Below, in pieces: positions 1 through 5,820 of a stretch of DNA of 12,329 bases. Numbering within the stretch: the stretch's first letter is position 1; the number at the start of each line of letters is the position of its first letter. Made by a program: the position numbers and the translations under genes. Below the pieces are notes generated by a model. That model saw nothing but the letters and a program-made list of their open reading frames with translations. It ran no database searches and was not told the origin of the DNA. The DNA is from a bacterium (GTDB lineage Bacteria > SZUA-182 > SZUA-191): positions 1 to 12,329 of the forward strand of contig QIEW01000274.1 in NCBI GenBank assembly GCA_003230535.1, given 5' to 3'.

Positions 1-432
1 GCGATCATTACTACCTTGGGGTTGATGGTCGGGTTATATTCCGGTACTCAATCGGAGATGGTGGTGATGGCTGGTATTCTGACGATAGCATTTGCCGACG
101 CATTTTCGGACGCCTTAGGCATCCATATTTCTGAAGAGTCGGAAAATAATCACACCACAAAAGAGATTTGGGAATCGACGGTGGCTACTTTTTTATTTAA
201 GTTTATTTTTGCCTTGTCGTTCGTCGTTCCCGTTCTGTTGTTTACTCTCTCAACCGCGGTTATTGTGAGTATTTTTTGGGGCTTATCTTTGCTGGGGATT
301 TTTAGTTACTATATTGCCAAAGAGCAAAAAGTAAAATATTGGAAGGTAATTACCGAACATGTACTGATTGCGCTGGTGGTTATCGTAATAACTCATTATA
401 TAGGCTTATGGATTAGAACGGTAGTTACTTAG
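1..432 (+). CDS. VIT1/CCC1-like membrane protein, 3' end only
   Basis: The frame is open from base 1, so the gene is cut by the window edge; the TTG at 16 is probably an internal leucine codon and not a start. About 143 residues are visible. The stretch GLMVGLYSG followed by ADAFSDALGIHISEESE resembles the first part of VIT/CCC1 family iron/manganese transporters, where a membrane helix is followed by a helix carrying small residues and acidic Asp/Glu positions. Two or three further hydrophobic segments follow (about residues 58-80, 80-98 and 117-137), separated by a charged loop with EQKVKYWK. Family membership suggests divalent metal transport across the cytoplasmic membrane, but this is inferred from similarity of pattern only. 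The TAG stop (430-432) lies inside a 40-bp sequence that is repeated at 584-624. Confidence 0.6.
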   Translation, partial: AIITTLGLMVGLYSGTQSEMVVMAGILTIAFADAFSDALGIHISEESENNHTTKEIWESTVATFLFKFIFALSFVVPVLLFTLSTAVIVSIFWGLSLLGIFSYYIAKEQKVKYWKVITEHVLIALVVIVITHYIGLWIRTVVT

Positions 433-466
433 ACTTTCTATACGAAGCAGCATCTTCTAAACCGTG
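427..466 (+). repeat. 40-bp imperfect direct repeat, left copy
   Basis: This stretch begins ACTTAGAC, ends GCATCTTCTAA(A/G)CCGTG, and is repeated at 584-624 with about five differences and a small indel. The left copy includes the last codon and the stop of the VIT-like gene. The two copies enclose a double-hairpin repeat. It is too long for a normal target-site duplication and looks like a local segmental duplication. Confidence 0.7.
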
Positions 467-553
467 TCCGATCTTTTGGCTTGTCTCAAGCCGAAAGCGC
501 TAAGGGCAGCGACACCCTGTTGGGTTTCGGCCTGGGGACAGGCCGAAACATCT
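465..553 (+). repeat. CGGCTTG double-hairpin repeat, copy 1
   Basis: Two hairpins occur in tandem. The first is GGCTTG-TCT-CAAGCC (478-492, extendable with a G-T pair). The second is an 11-bp perfect stem, GTTTCGGCCTG, with loop GGGA (524-549). Between them is AAGGGCAGCG followed by CCCTG. The same arrangement, starting TGTC(C/T)GATCTTT and ending GAAACATC, occurs near 1975-2066 and 11555-11637. Copies 1 and 2 follow gene 3' ends, but there is no T run after the stems, so intrinsic termination is only possible. Confidence 0.8.
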
Positions 554-583
554 ATAAAAGTGATGAGTTAATTATTTACACTC

Positions 584-624
584 ACTTAGACAGCTATACA
601 ACAAGCCGCATCTTCTAAGCCGTG
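584..624 (+). repeat. 40-bp imperfect direct repeat, right copy
   Basis: This is the second copy of the sequence at 427-466, again running from ACTTAGAC to CTAAGCCGTG. It ends about 30 bp before the apgM start, so the apgM 5' leader appears to derive partly from the 3' end of the VIT-like gene. Confidence 0.7.
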
Positions 625-656
625 GATAACAATAGGTGATAGGCGGGTAGGCGCCA

Positions 657-1886
657 ATGAAATATGTAATTCTGATTGGGGATGGAATGGCGGATCGGCC
701 CATAGCGGAGCTAGGCGGTCGCACGCCCCTGGAGGTGGCGCAGACGCCGAATTTGGATGCCCTGGCCGGCATCGGAACCTTGGATTTGGTAAGAACCTTG
801 TCGCCTGAATTACCTGCCGGCTCGGATATCGCCAATATGACGATCCTGGGATATGATCCGCATGAGGTATACACCGGCCGGGCGCCGCTGGAAGCCGCAA
901 ACCTGGGCTTGGAGCTATCCGCTGGGGAGATAGCGTATCGTTGTAATCTGGTTAATTTAGGCGCCGGTACGGATGGTCAAGAGGTAATGGTGGACTTCAG
1001 CGCCGGTCATATCGGTACGGACGAAGCGCGGGAGCTGATCTTAGAGTTGGAGCGGAGGTTAGGTGGTAATGATCTTCATTTCCACGTTGGGGCCAGCTAC
1101 CGGCATATTATGATTTGGTCAGATATCCCTGGAGAGGAAGCGCCGAACAGAGTGTCCTGCACACCGCCTCATGATATAATGGGTCAGCCTATCAGGAACT
1201 ACCTGCCCGCTGATTATGGGACAAATAAGCTGCACCGGCTGATGGAGGCGGCAAGAGGTATCCTGGAGAATCATCCTGTCAACCAGCGCCGCAAGCAAGC
1301 CGGAAAACTTCCCGCCAATGGTATCTGGCTGTGGGGCGCGGGGGATGCGCCAAGGCTGGAGAGCTTTCAGCAGCTCCATGGTTTGAGCGGCTCAATGATC
1401 AGCGCCGTGGATCTTTTGAAGGGGATCGGCAAGCTGATTGGATTCCGGGTGGTATCTGTTCCCGGGGCCACCGGATATCTGGATACGAACTATCTGGGTA
1501 AGGCTGAATATGCTTTGCGGGAGTTGGAAGATCAAGACCTGGTCTACCTGCATGTGGAGGCCCCGGACGAGGCCGGCCATAATGGGGATCTGTCTGCGAA
1601 AATCCAAGCCATAGAGAATTTTGACCATCTGGTAGTGGGTACTATTCGGAAGGGGATGCCTAGATTTGGTGAGTATAAGATAATGGCGTTGCCTGATCAT
1701 TCCACACCGATTGAGTTGAGAACACATTCCCGAGAGCCGGTTCCGGTAGCCATCTGTTCATCCAGGGAGGCAGGAGAGACGGTAGATAAACCGGAGCGCA
1801 GATTTTCCGAGGAGGAAGCCAAGCTGTCCCCGCATATCTGGGAGCAAGGTTGGCGGCTTATGGACTATTTTTTGGCGGGGATATAA
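657..1886 (+). CDS. apgM: 2,3-bisphosphoglycerate-independent phosphoglycerate mutase, archaeal-type (ApgM)
   Basis: This enzyme interconverts 3-phosphoglycerate and 2-phosphoglycerate in glycolysis/gluconeogenesis in the cytoplasm, without a bisphosphoglycerate cofactor. The 409 residues are the normal length for the ApgM branch of the alkaline phosphatase-like metalloenzyme superfamily. Visible landmarks are the N-terminal metal-binding GDGMADRP (Asp9), the nucleophile segment PAGSDIANMTILGYDP with the likely catalytic Ser56, the metal ligands in HVEAPDEAGHNGD near residues 300-312, and a C-terminal PDHSTP...THSREPVP block carrying the last histidine ligands. The ATG start fits the beginning of the family's conserved sequence; the ribosome binding site is a weak GGGTAGG. 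The gene stands alone, with repeat-derived DNA on both sides. Confidence 0.95.
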   Translation: MKYVILIGDGMADRPIAELGGRTPLEVAQTPNLDALAGIGTLDLVRTLSPELPAGSDIANMTILGYDPHEVYTGRAPLEAANLGLELSAGEIAYRCNLVNLGAGTDGQEVMVDFSAGHIGTDEARELILELERRLGGNDLHFHVGASYRHIMIWSDIPGEEAPNRVSCTPPHDIMGQPIRNYLPADYGTNKLHRLMEAARGILENHPVNQRRKQAGKLPANGIWLWGAGDAPRLESFQQLHGLSGSMISAVDLLKGIGKLIGFRVVSVPGATGYLDTNYLGKAEYALRELEDQDLVYLHVEAPDEAGHNGDLSAKIQAIENFDHLVVGTIRKGMPRFGEYKIMALPDHSTPIELRTHSREPVPVAICSSREAGETVDKPERRFSEEEAKLSPHIWEQGWRLMDYFLAGI

Positions 1887-1934
1887 GCATAATCGGTATC
1901 TAAGGAGCCTCTTGCAAAACTAGTGTTGTGTCAA

Positions 1935-1986
1935 CTTTAGTATGTCTGATCTTTAGTATGTCTGATCTTTAGTATGTCTGATCTTT
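1935..1986 (+). repeat. Tandem repeat, 3 x 16 bp plus 4 bp
   Basis: Three perfect head-to-tail copies of CTTTAGTATGTCTGAT (1935-1950, 1951-1966, 1967-1982) are followed by CTTT. The unit resembles the left edge of the adjoining double-hairpin repeat (TGTCCGATCTTTT in copy 1), so it looks like a local expansion of that edge. Confidence 0.9.
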
Positions 1987-2066
1987 CGGCTTGTCTCAAG
2001 CCGAAAGGTTTTTAAGGGTAGCGTGCCCCTTTAGTAGTTTCGGCTTGAGACAAGCCGAAACATCGG
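1975..2066 (+). repeat. CGGCTTG double-hairpin repeat, copy 2
   Basis: The first hairpin, TTTCGGCTTG-TCT-CAAGCCGAAA (1984-2006), has a 10-bp perfect stem. The second, TTTCGGCTTG-AGA-CAAGCCGAAA (2038-2060), is its exact reverse complement, so the two halves could also pair with each other into one long hairpin. The spacer keeps AAGGGTAGCG and a C run as in copy 1. Confidence 0.85.
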
Positions 2067-2085
2067 AGGGCAGCGGCGCCCTGTT

Positions 2086-2169
2086 GAAAAATCCCCCTTA
2101 ATCCCCCTTTTCCGAAGAGGGAGACAAAGGGTTCCCCCCTTTAATAAAGGGGGGCCAGGGGGGATTTTC
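2086..2169. repeat. C/G-tract inverted repeat
   Basis: The outer arms are GAAAAATCCCCC and GGGGGGATTTTC. Inside is a 9-bp perfect stem, CCCCCCTTT-AAT-AAAGGGGGG (2134-2154). Similar AATCCCCCTTAATCCCCC repeats are common between genes in diverse environmental bacteria. No gene function is evident. Confidence 0.75.
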
Positions 2170-2261
2170 GATGTTTCCCCCTGTTCCTGCCTCAGGCTGA
2201 TGCTCAATTGACAATGAAAGTAAAACGTGTTACAAAACTGTTTTATTACGGGAGTAATTAC

Positions 2262-2440
2262 CCCGGCTTATTCATAAATCTGCGGTAAACATTAATGATG
2301 TTATTTGGATACAGCTACTTATAGAATAACGGTCAAAAAACAAATTTTTCATACTTTTCATACAAATTACCGGAAAACTCTCGCTATGGAAGCGGCCAGC
2401 TCCGAGCGTGTTTATAATCCCTATTATAGAATTATTCGGG
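2262..2440 (+). mobile_element. MITE-1 copy A, full length
   Basis: This is a non-coding element of 179 bp. The left end is CCCGGCTTATTC and the right end is GAATTATTCGGG, an imperfect 12-bp terminal inverted repeat. It is flanked by a perfect 4-bp duplication TTAC (2258-2261 and 2441-2444). It is longer than the other copies because of a 9-bp tandem duplication (TTTTCATAC at 2346-2354 and 2355-2363) and a short insertion near the right end. It sits immediately upstream of the epimerase, leaving only the ribosome binding site between element and start codon. Confidence 0.9.
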
Positions 2441-2449
2441 TTACCAAAC

Positions 2450-2456
2450 AAGGAGG
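2450..2456 (+). promoter_or_regulatory. Strong ribosome binding site of the epimerase gene
   Basis: AAGGAGG lies four bases before the ATG at 2461. It is the best Shine-Dalgarno match in the window and fixes the start. It lies just outside the right target duplication of MITE-1 copy A, so the insertion left it intact. Confidence 0.85.
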
Positions 2457-2460
2457 TTAA

Positions 2461-3387
2461 ATGTCAAACTGTTTAGTTACCGGCGGGGGCGGGTTTATTG
2501 GTTCTCATCTGGTGCGTAATCTCTTGTCTGCCGGTCATAATGTTCGTGTGTTAGACAATTTCTCAACCGGCAAGCGGGAAAACTTAATCCAGGTTATGGA
2601 TCATATTGAACTAATAGAAGGTGACCTTCGCAACATGGAGACAGTGAGGGAAGCGGTAAAAGGGATAGAGCTTATTTTCCACCAGGCGGCTCTCCCCTCG
2701 GTTCCCCGCTCGATTGCCGATCCTTTATCCTCTCAGGCAGTTAACGAGGTGGGGACGCTCAATATACTGCTGGCCGCCCGGGATATGGGAGCGAAGAGAG
2801 TAGTCTTCGCCTCATCTTCCTCGGTATACGGCAACACGCCTACTCTCCCCAAAACGGAAGAGATGCCCTATACCCCCTTGTCCCCATATGCCGTCAGCAA
2901 GGTTGCCGGCGAGCTCTATAGTAAAAATTTCTACCAATTATACGGCCTGGAAACAGTCAGCCTTCGCTACTTTAATGTCTTCGGCTCCCGCCAAGACCCC
3001 GCCTCGCAGTATGCGGCGGTCATCCCTATATTTATCACTAAGTTGCTCACAGGACAGCGGCCAACAATCTTTGGGGATGGAGAACAATCCCGGGATTTTA
3101 CTTACATCAGGAATGTGGTGGAGGCTAATGTTCTGGCGGCCGCTTCCCCGAATGTAGCGGGAGAAATCTTGAATATCGCCACTAATCAACGCATTACCCT
3201 TAATCAACTATATGAGCAGTTATGCCGGTTAATTAACGTTGATACGGAACCTGTTTATGTTCCCCCGCGGGAAGGGGATGTGCGCCATTCTCTAGCCAGT
3301 ATTTCCAAGGCTAAAGAGTTAATGGACTATCGTCCGTCGGTTACTTTGGAGGTGGGGCTGGAACGTACAATAAAGTCTTTTCAATAA
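2461..3387 (+). CDS. NAD-dependent epimerase/dehydratase, UDP-hexose 4-epimerase-like
   Basis: This is an extended short-chain dehydrogenase/reductase of 308 residues that acts on a nucleotide sugar in the cytoplasm, probably for polysaccharide or lipopolysaccharide precursors. The N-terminus has the Rossmann motif TGGGGFIGSH (residues 7-16) and Asp32 in VLDNFSTGK, typical of NAD preference. The active site is SSSSVYG (118-124) with Tyr143 and Lys147 in YAVSK. The later FNVFGSRQDPASQYAAVIP segment is characteristic of the UDP-GlcNAc/UDP-glucose 4-epimerase and UDP-glucuronate epimerase branch (WbpP/GalE-like). Substrate cannot be fixed from sequence alone. The gene is followed after 13 bp by the RseC-like gene, suggesting co-transcription, and no neighbouring glycosyltransferases are visible. 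Confidence 0.9.
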   Translation: MSNCLVTGGGGFIGSHLVRNLLSAGHNVRVLDNFSTGKRENLIQVMDHIELIEGDLRNMETVREAVKGIELIFHQAALPSVPRSIADPLSSQAVNEVGTLNILLAARDMGAKRVVFASSSSVYGNTPTLPKTEEMPYTPLSPYAVSKVAGELYSKNFYQLYGLETVSLRYFNVFGSRQDPASQYAAVIPIFITKLLTGQRPTIFGDGEQSRDFTYIRNVVEANVLAAASPNVAGEILNIATNQRITLNQLYEQLCRLINVDTEPVYVPPREGDVRHSLASISKAKELMDYRPSVTLEVGLERTIKSFQ

Positions 3388-3400
3388 ATTGTGAGCTTAT

Positions 3401-3847
3401 ATGATTGAAGAGCAAGGGATAGTAATAGAAAACCTTGATCATGCCGCGGCAAGGGTGAAAGTTACCCAGAGTTCCGCCTGCCACAGTTGCGCTTGTGCAA
3501 AGGTTTGCTATTCGTTTACCGGGAAGACCGAGCGCGTGATTGAGGCTAAAAATCTTCTGGATGCTAAAGCAGGACAACCGGTAGTAATCGGTATTCGGGA
3601 GAAGGCTTTACTTTCCGCCTCATTTTGGCTTTACATGATCCCTTTGGCGGGGATTTTCAGCGGGGTTATTTTGATCAAGCTCCTTGTTCCCTCGCTGGAG
3701 GAGGAATGGGTGGCTGCCGCCGCCCTTTTAGGTCTGGTGTTAGGCTATGGAGCGGTGCATTGGCATAGCAAGCATCTGCGGGAAGAGGACTATCGACCGG
3801 TAATTCTGCGTCTGGGGGAATTGCCCATCCACCCTGATTATTCATAA
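3401..3847 (+). CDS. RseC/MucC-like (SoxR-reducing system) membrane protein
   Basis: The protein has 148 residues. The N-terminal cytoplasmic part starts EEQGIVIE and carries a Cys cluster at residues 27, 30, 32 and 36 (CHSCACAKVC), as in the RseC/MucC family. Two hydrophobic helices follow (about 70-95 and 103-121). Known members modulate sigma-E or take part in reducing SoxR with the Rnf/Rsx complex; here no rnf, rseA or rpoE gene is nearby, so the precise role is open. The ribosome binding site is weak and the gene lies 13 bp after the epimerase. The last four codons (Pro-Asp-Tyr-Ser) and the TAA stop lie in the left end of MITE-1 copy B. Without that insertion the frame would continue as QKDENENAP and stop at 4024-4026, inside the next gene. 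Confidence 0.8.
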   Translation: MIEEQGIVIENLDHAAARVKVTQSSACHSCACAKVCYSFTGKTERVIEAKNLLDAKAGQPVVIGIREKALLSASFWLYMIPLAGIFSGVILIKLLVPSLEEEWVAAAALLGLVLGYGAVHWHSKHLREEDYRPVILRLGELPIHPDYS

Positions 3848-3994
3848 ATACAAGGCAAACAGTGGTGATGTTATTTAAATACAGCCAGTTATAAAATAAC
3901 GGTCAAAAAACAAAATGGCTTATACAAATTACCGAAAACTCCCGCTATGGAAGCGACCAACTCCGAGCATATTTGTGATCCCGAATTATTCGGG
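3832..3994 (+). mobile_element. MITE-1 copy B, full length
   Basis: The 163-bp copy starts CCCTGATTATTC and ends GAATTATTCGGG. It is flanked by the perfect 4-bp duplication TCCA (3828-3831 and 3995-3998). The insertion lies in the last codons of the RseC-like gene and 15 bp before the NUDIX start codon. Relative to copies C and E it carries an extra base in its middle, so the reading frames that are open in some copies are not shared by all, which argues against a coding function. Confidence 0.92.
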
Positions 3995-4009
3995 TCCAGA
4001 AGGATGAAA

Positions 4010-4471
4010 ATGAAAACGCACCTTAAATGTCCTAACTGTGGGGCAGACCGGGAAATTTTTCGGAATCCCGTCCCGACGGTGGATATTATTATAGAGTGCA
4101 AAGCAGGCTCTGACCGAAATGGAATTGTGCTTATTAAGCGTAAGAATCCGCCTCCGGGGTGGGCTCTCCCTGGAGGATTTGTCGATTATGGCGAGACATT
4201 GGAAGAAGCGGCTGTCAGGGAAGCAAAAGAAGAGACCGGCCTGGAGGTGGAACTTATAGGACAGATACATTCCTATTCAAAACCTGATCGCGACCCGCGC
4301 CAGCATACCATCTCCACCATATTTGCAGCTACAGCCACAGGATACCCCCAAGGAGCCGATGATGCGTTAGAAGCAAGTATATTTACACCGGAGACGTTCC
4401 CTCAAGAAATAGCCTTTGATCACCGGCAAATCCTGGAGGACTATCTCCGGCATCGTTACTGGGCAGGCTGA
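4010..4471 (+). CDS. NUDIX hydrolase
   Basis: A 153-residue cytoplasmic hydrolase of nucleoside diphosphates linked to another moiety. The Nudix box is complete: GFVDYGE, then TLEEAAV, then REAKEETGL, fitting GX5EX7REUXEEXGU. The N-terminus has a single CPNC pair, half of a zinc-ribbon type motif, then [11 protein letters not shown] and [15 protein letters not shown], which suggest the ADP-ribose/ADP-sugar pyrophosphatase-like group; the substrate is not determinable. I chose ATG 4010 because AGAAGG (3998-4003) is at proper distance; ATG 4004 is directly against it, and the ATG at 3947 is inside MITE-1 copy B. Before that insertion this gene would have overlapped the RseC-like frame by 17 bases, so it was probably translationally coupled to it. 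Confidence 0.9.
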   Translation: MKTHLKCPNCGADREIFRNPVPTVDIIIECKAGSDRNGIVLIKRKNPPPGWALPGGFVDYGETLEEAAVREAKEETGLEVELIGQIHSYSKPDRDPRQHTISTIFAATATGYPQGADDALEASIFTPETFPQEIAFDHRQILEDYLRHRYWAG

Positions 4472-4499
4472 CAACCATCGGATTTGTGGGGCTAGTCCT

Positions 4500-4660
4500 C
4501 CCGGATTATTCATAAATCCACGGTGAATATTGATGATGTTATTTGAATACAGCTACTTATAAAATAACGGCCAAAAAACAAAATTTGCACACAAATCACC
4601 GAAAACTCCCGCTATGGAAGCGACCAACGGGAGCGTGTTATAAGTCCCGAATTATTCGGG
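4500..4660 (+). mobile_element. MITE-1 copy C, full length
   Basis: The 161-bp copy starts CCCGGATTATTC and ends GAATTATTCGGG. It is flanked by a perfect 4-bp duplication TCCT (4496-4499 and 4661-4664). It lies between the NUDIX gene and yraN, 103 bp before the preferred yraN start. A 60-codon open frame starting at 4543 crosses this copy but is not maintained in the others. Confidence 0.92.
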
Positions 4661-4763
4661 TCCTGGCGTGGTTAGCGGATCGGCTCTTGTACCTTAATAG
4701 ACCCAGAACATGTTGGATCGTTTAGTTTTTAATTCCCGCAATTCATTTTATAAAGTTTTATAT

Positions 4764-5132
4764 ATGGGTTATGCACAGGTAATTGGTAGACAGGGCGAAG
4801 AACTAGCCAGCCGGTTTTTAAAAAAGCAAGGGTATAAAATCCTGGAAACCAACTATAGCTGCGCCTTGGGGGAGGTGGATATTATTGCCGCCGACCGGGA
4901 TATATTAGCCTTTGTGGAAGTAAAAACCCGAAGCGGTTGTGAGTTCGGTTACCCTGAAGAGGCGATAAACCGCAAAAAACAGCGGCGGTTAATGAGGATC
5001 GCCCAAATTTATTTAGATCATAAAAAATTGAACGGGGTCTCCTGCCGTTTTGATGTAGTCGCCATTATCTTCTCTTCCGAGGGGCGATCAGTTAATATAG
5101 AACTTATCAAAGATGCCTTCCAGGAAAAATGA
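4764..5132 (+). CDS. yraN: YraN/UPF0102 family endonuclease-like protein
   Basis: The protein has 122 residues from ATG 4764 (MGYAQVIGRQGEELA), the usual length and start context for the family. It is predicted to have a restriction-endonuclease/Holliday-junction-resolvase fold: GRQGEELASRFL helix, then GEVDIIA with the acidic Glu and Asp, then FVEVKTR giving the E-x-K of the PD-(D/E)XK core. The cellular role is poorly defined; family members are single conserved genes often near ribosomal or rnhB genes, which are not seen here. An ATG at 4710 would add 18 residues but has no better ribosome binding site and the extension does not look like the family. The stop codon is immediately followed by an inserted 147-bp element. 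Confidence 0.88.
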   Translation: MGYAQVIGRQGEELASRFLKKQGYKILETNYSCALGEVDIIAADRDILAFVEVKTRSGCEFGYPEEAINRKKQRRLMRIAQIYLDHKKLNGVSCRFDVVAIIFSSEGRSVNIELIKDAFQEK

Positions 5133-5136
5133 TAAT

Positions 5137-5283
5137 TGATGCAATCGTAAAAAGTCCCGGGTGTCATTGCGAGGCGGGTTTATCGCCGAAGCAATCCCAT
5201 TGATTTGTAATGAAATTTGAGATTGTTTCGCTTCGCTCGCAATGACAAAAATCGGTGCTTTTTGACTTTTTACGAAACCATCA
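5137..5283. mobile_element. MITE-2 copy 1 (TCGTAAAAAGTC ends)
   Basis: This is a 147-bp palindromic element. The inner 12 bp of the inverted repeat are perfect, TCGTAAAAAGTC at 5145-5156 against GACTTTTTACGA at 5264-5275. They extend outward to 20 bp with three mismatches, starting TGATG. The interior is itself inverted: TGTCATTGCGAGGC on one side and CTCGCAATGACA on the other. TAAT flanks the element on both sides (5133-5136, 5284-5287), a probable 4-bp duplication placed exactly after the yraN stop. A near-identical copy lies at 8454-8586. Confidence 0.85.
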
Positions 5284-5329
5284 TAATTAAAACAAGGAAT
5301 TTCCTGGTTTAGGTCCAATTTGCTGTTGT

Positions 5330-5497
5330 GGTGTCAGGAGTTACCTCCTGACACCTGCTAATAAAGGTTATCATGGTATGATGGCTGTCAGGTAGTAACA
5401 CCTGACAGCACCTTCTAAAACAAGCAGATAAGTTTTTATGTGCTGTCGGGTTCTCAAACCCGACAGCCTGAATGAGTGGCAGGTTCCTGAACCTGCC
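5330..5497. repeat. Array of four perfect hairpins
   Basis: Hairpin 1 is GGTGTCAGGAG with loop TTAC (5330-5355, 11 bp). Hairpin 2 is GCTGTCAGGT with loop AGTAAC (5384-5409, 10 bp). Hairpin 3 is GCTGTCGGGTT with loop CTCA (5442-5467, 11 bp). Hairpin 4 is GGCAGGTT with loop CCTG (5478-5497, 8 bp). Stems differ in sequence but share GTCAGG/GTCGGG/GCAGG cores and all pair without mismatch. A similar hairpin is at 8612-8637. These look like short REP-like elements. Confidence 0.85.
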
Positions 5498-5504
5498 GCC
5501 ACCT

Positions 5505-5622
5505 AAATACAGCTACTTATAGAATAACGGTCAAAAAACAAAATGGCTCATACAAATTACCGAAAACTCCCCCTATGGAAGCGACCAACTCCGAGCGTGT
5601 TTATGATCCCGAATTATTCGGG
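5505..5622 (+). mobile_element. MITE-1 copy D, left end missing
   Basis: The copy matches the other copies from ATACAGCTACTTATAGAAT to the right end GAATTATTCGGG, but the first 40 bp or so are absent. CTAA follows the right end (5623-5626), and a CTAA also lies at the left breakpoint (5503-5506, partly inside the similarity), so it is unclear whether this is a truncated insertion with its own duplication or a later deletion. Confidence 0.8.
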
Positions 5623-5666
5623 CTAAAGATTCTTTAGAACCTCCAAAATATTTAGAGTTAATCGGG

Positions 5667-5696
5667 TTTACAAGATTGAGGGAAACTAGTTATAAT
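5667..5696 (+). promoter_or_regulatory. Putative sigma70-type promoter of the propeller gene
   Basis: TTTACA (5667-5672) and a perfect TATAAT (5691-5696) are 18 bp apart. Transcription would begin near 5703, shortly before GGAAGGAG (5725-5732), a good Shine-Dalgarno sequence. The promoter is downstream of MITE-1 copy D, so the element is not required for this gene's expression. Confidence 0.5.
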
Positions 5697-5820
5697 AAAC
5701 TCACTATATAGGATAAAAGAAGGTGGAAGGAGCTCTGTTTTTTCTTCCGGTAGCGCAATATATCTAGGCGCTGTTTTATGGGTAGCGCTGGCCGGTTGTC
5801 AGACTGTAACCGGGCCCAGG

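Larger units (their letters stand above)
1887..2460. other. 574-bp intergenic region made mostly of repeats
   Basis: In order, the region holds a short unassigned stretch after apgM, a 3 x 16-bp tandem repeat, a double-hairpin repeat, a C/G-tract hairpin repeat, about 90 bp with no recognisable feature (2172-2257), and a full-length MITE-1 copy ending 20 bp before the epimerase start. No credible ORF was seen. Confidence 0.8.
5133..5720. other. Repeat-rich intergenic region after yraN
   Basis: In order, the region contains MITE-2 copy 1, a run of four perfect hairpins, a left-truncated MITE-1 copy D, and a putative promoter for the propeller gene. No credible coding frame was found. Confidence 0.8.

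Noticed and set aside
478-549. Intrinsic terminator after the VIT-like gene
   Set aside because: The stems are strong but not followed by a T run, and the same structure occurs where no gene ends on that strand.
572-900. Antisense open frames opposite apgM, and similar ones opposite the epimerase, propeller, PEGA and radical SAM genes
   Set aside because: They are shadows of strongly supported coding frames, with no recognisable motifs or ribosome binding sites.
2262-2440. MITE-1 as a riboswitch or conserved leader RNA
   Set aside because: Its position before genes and its small hairpins suggested this at first, but the different 4-bp target duplications around each copy and unrelated downstream genes indicate insertion. 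A regulatory effect after insertion remains possible.
3947-4009. Earlier ATG for the NUDIX gene
   Set aside because: The extra 21 codons come from the right half of MITE-1 copy B and have no ribosome binding site of their own; the family's sequence begins at the CPNC region.
4530-4565. Promoter inside MITE-1 (TTGATG or TTGAAT with TATAAA)
   Set aside because: The spacings are 22 and 9 bases, outside the workable range, and the hexamers are not kept in all copies.
4543-4725. A 60-codon open frame starting in MITE-1 copy C, and the similar N-terminal extension ([10 protein letters not shown]..., [11 protein letters not shown]) of the MBL gene in copy E
   Set aside because: The peptide similarity arises because both are read through the same DNA element. 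Copies A, B and D have single-base indels that break the frame, so there is no selection for a protein.
5330-5497. Possible CRISPR array in the hairpin run
   Set aside because: The repeated pieces differ in sequence, are palindromic, have irregular spacing and no constant repeat-spacer length.
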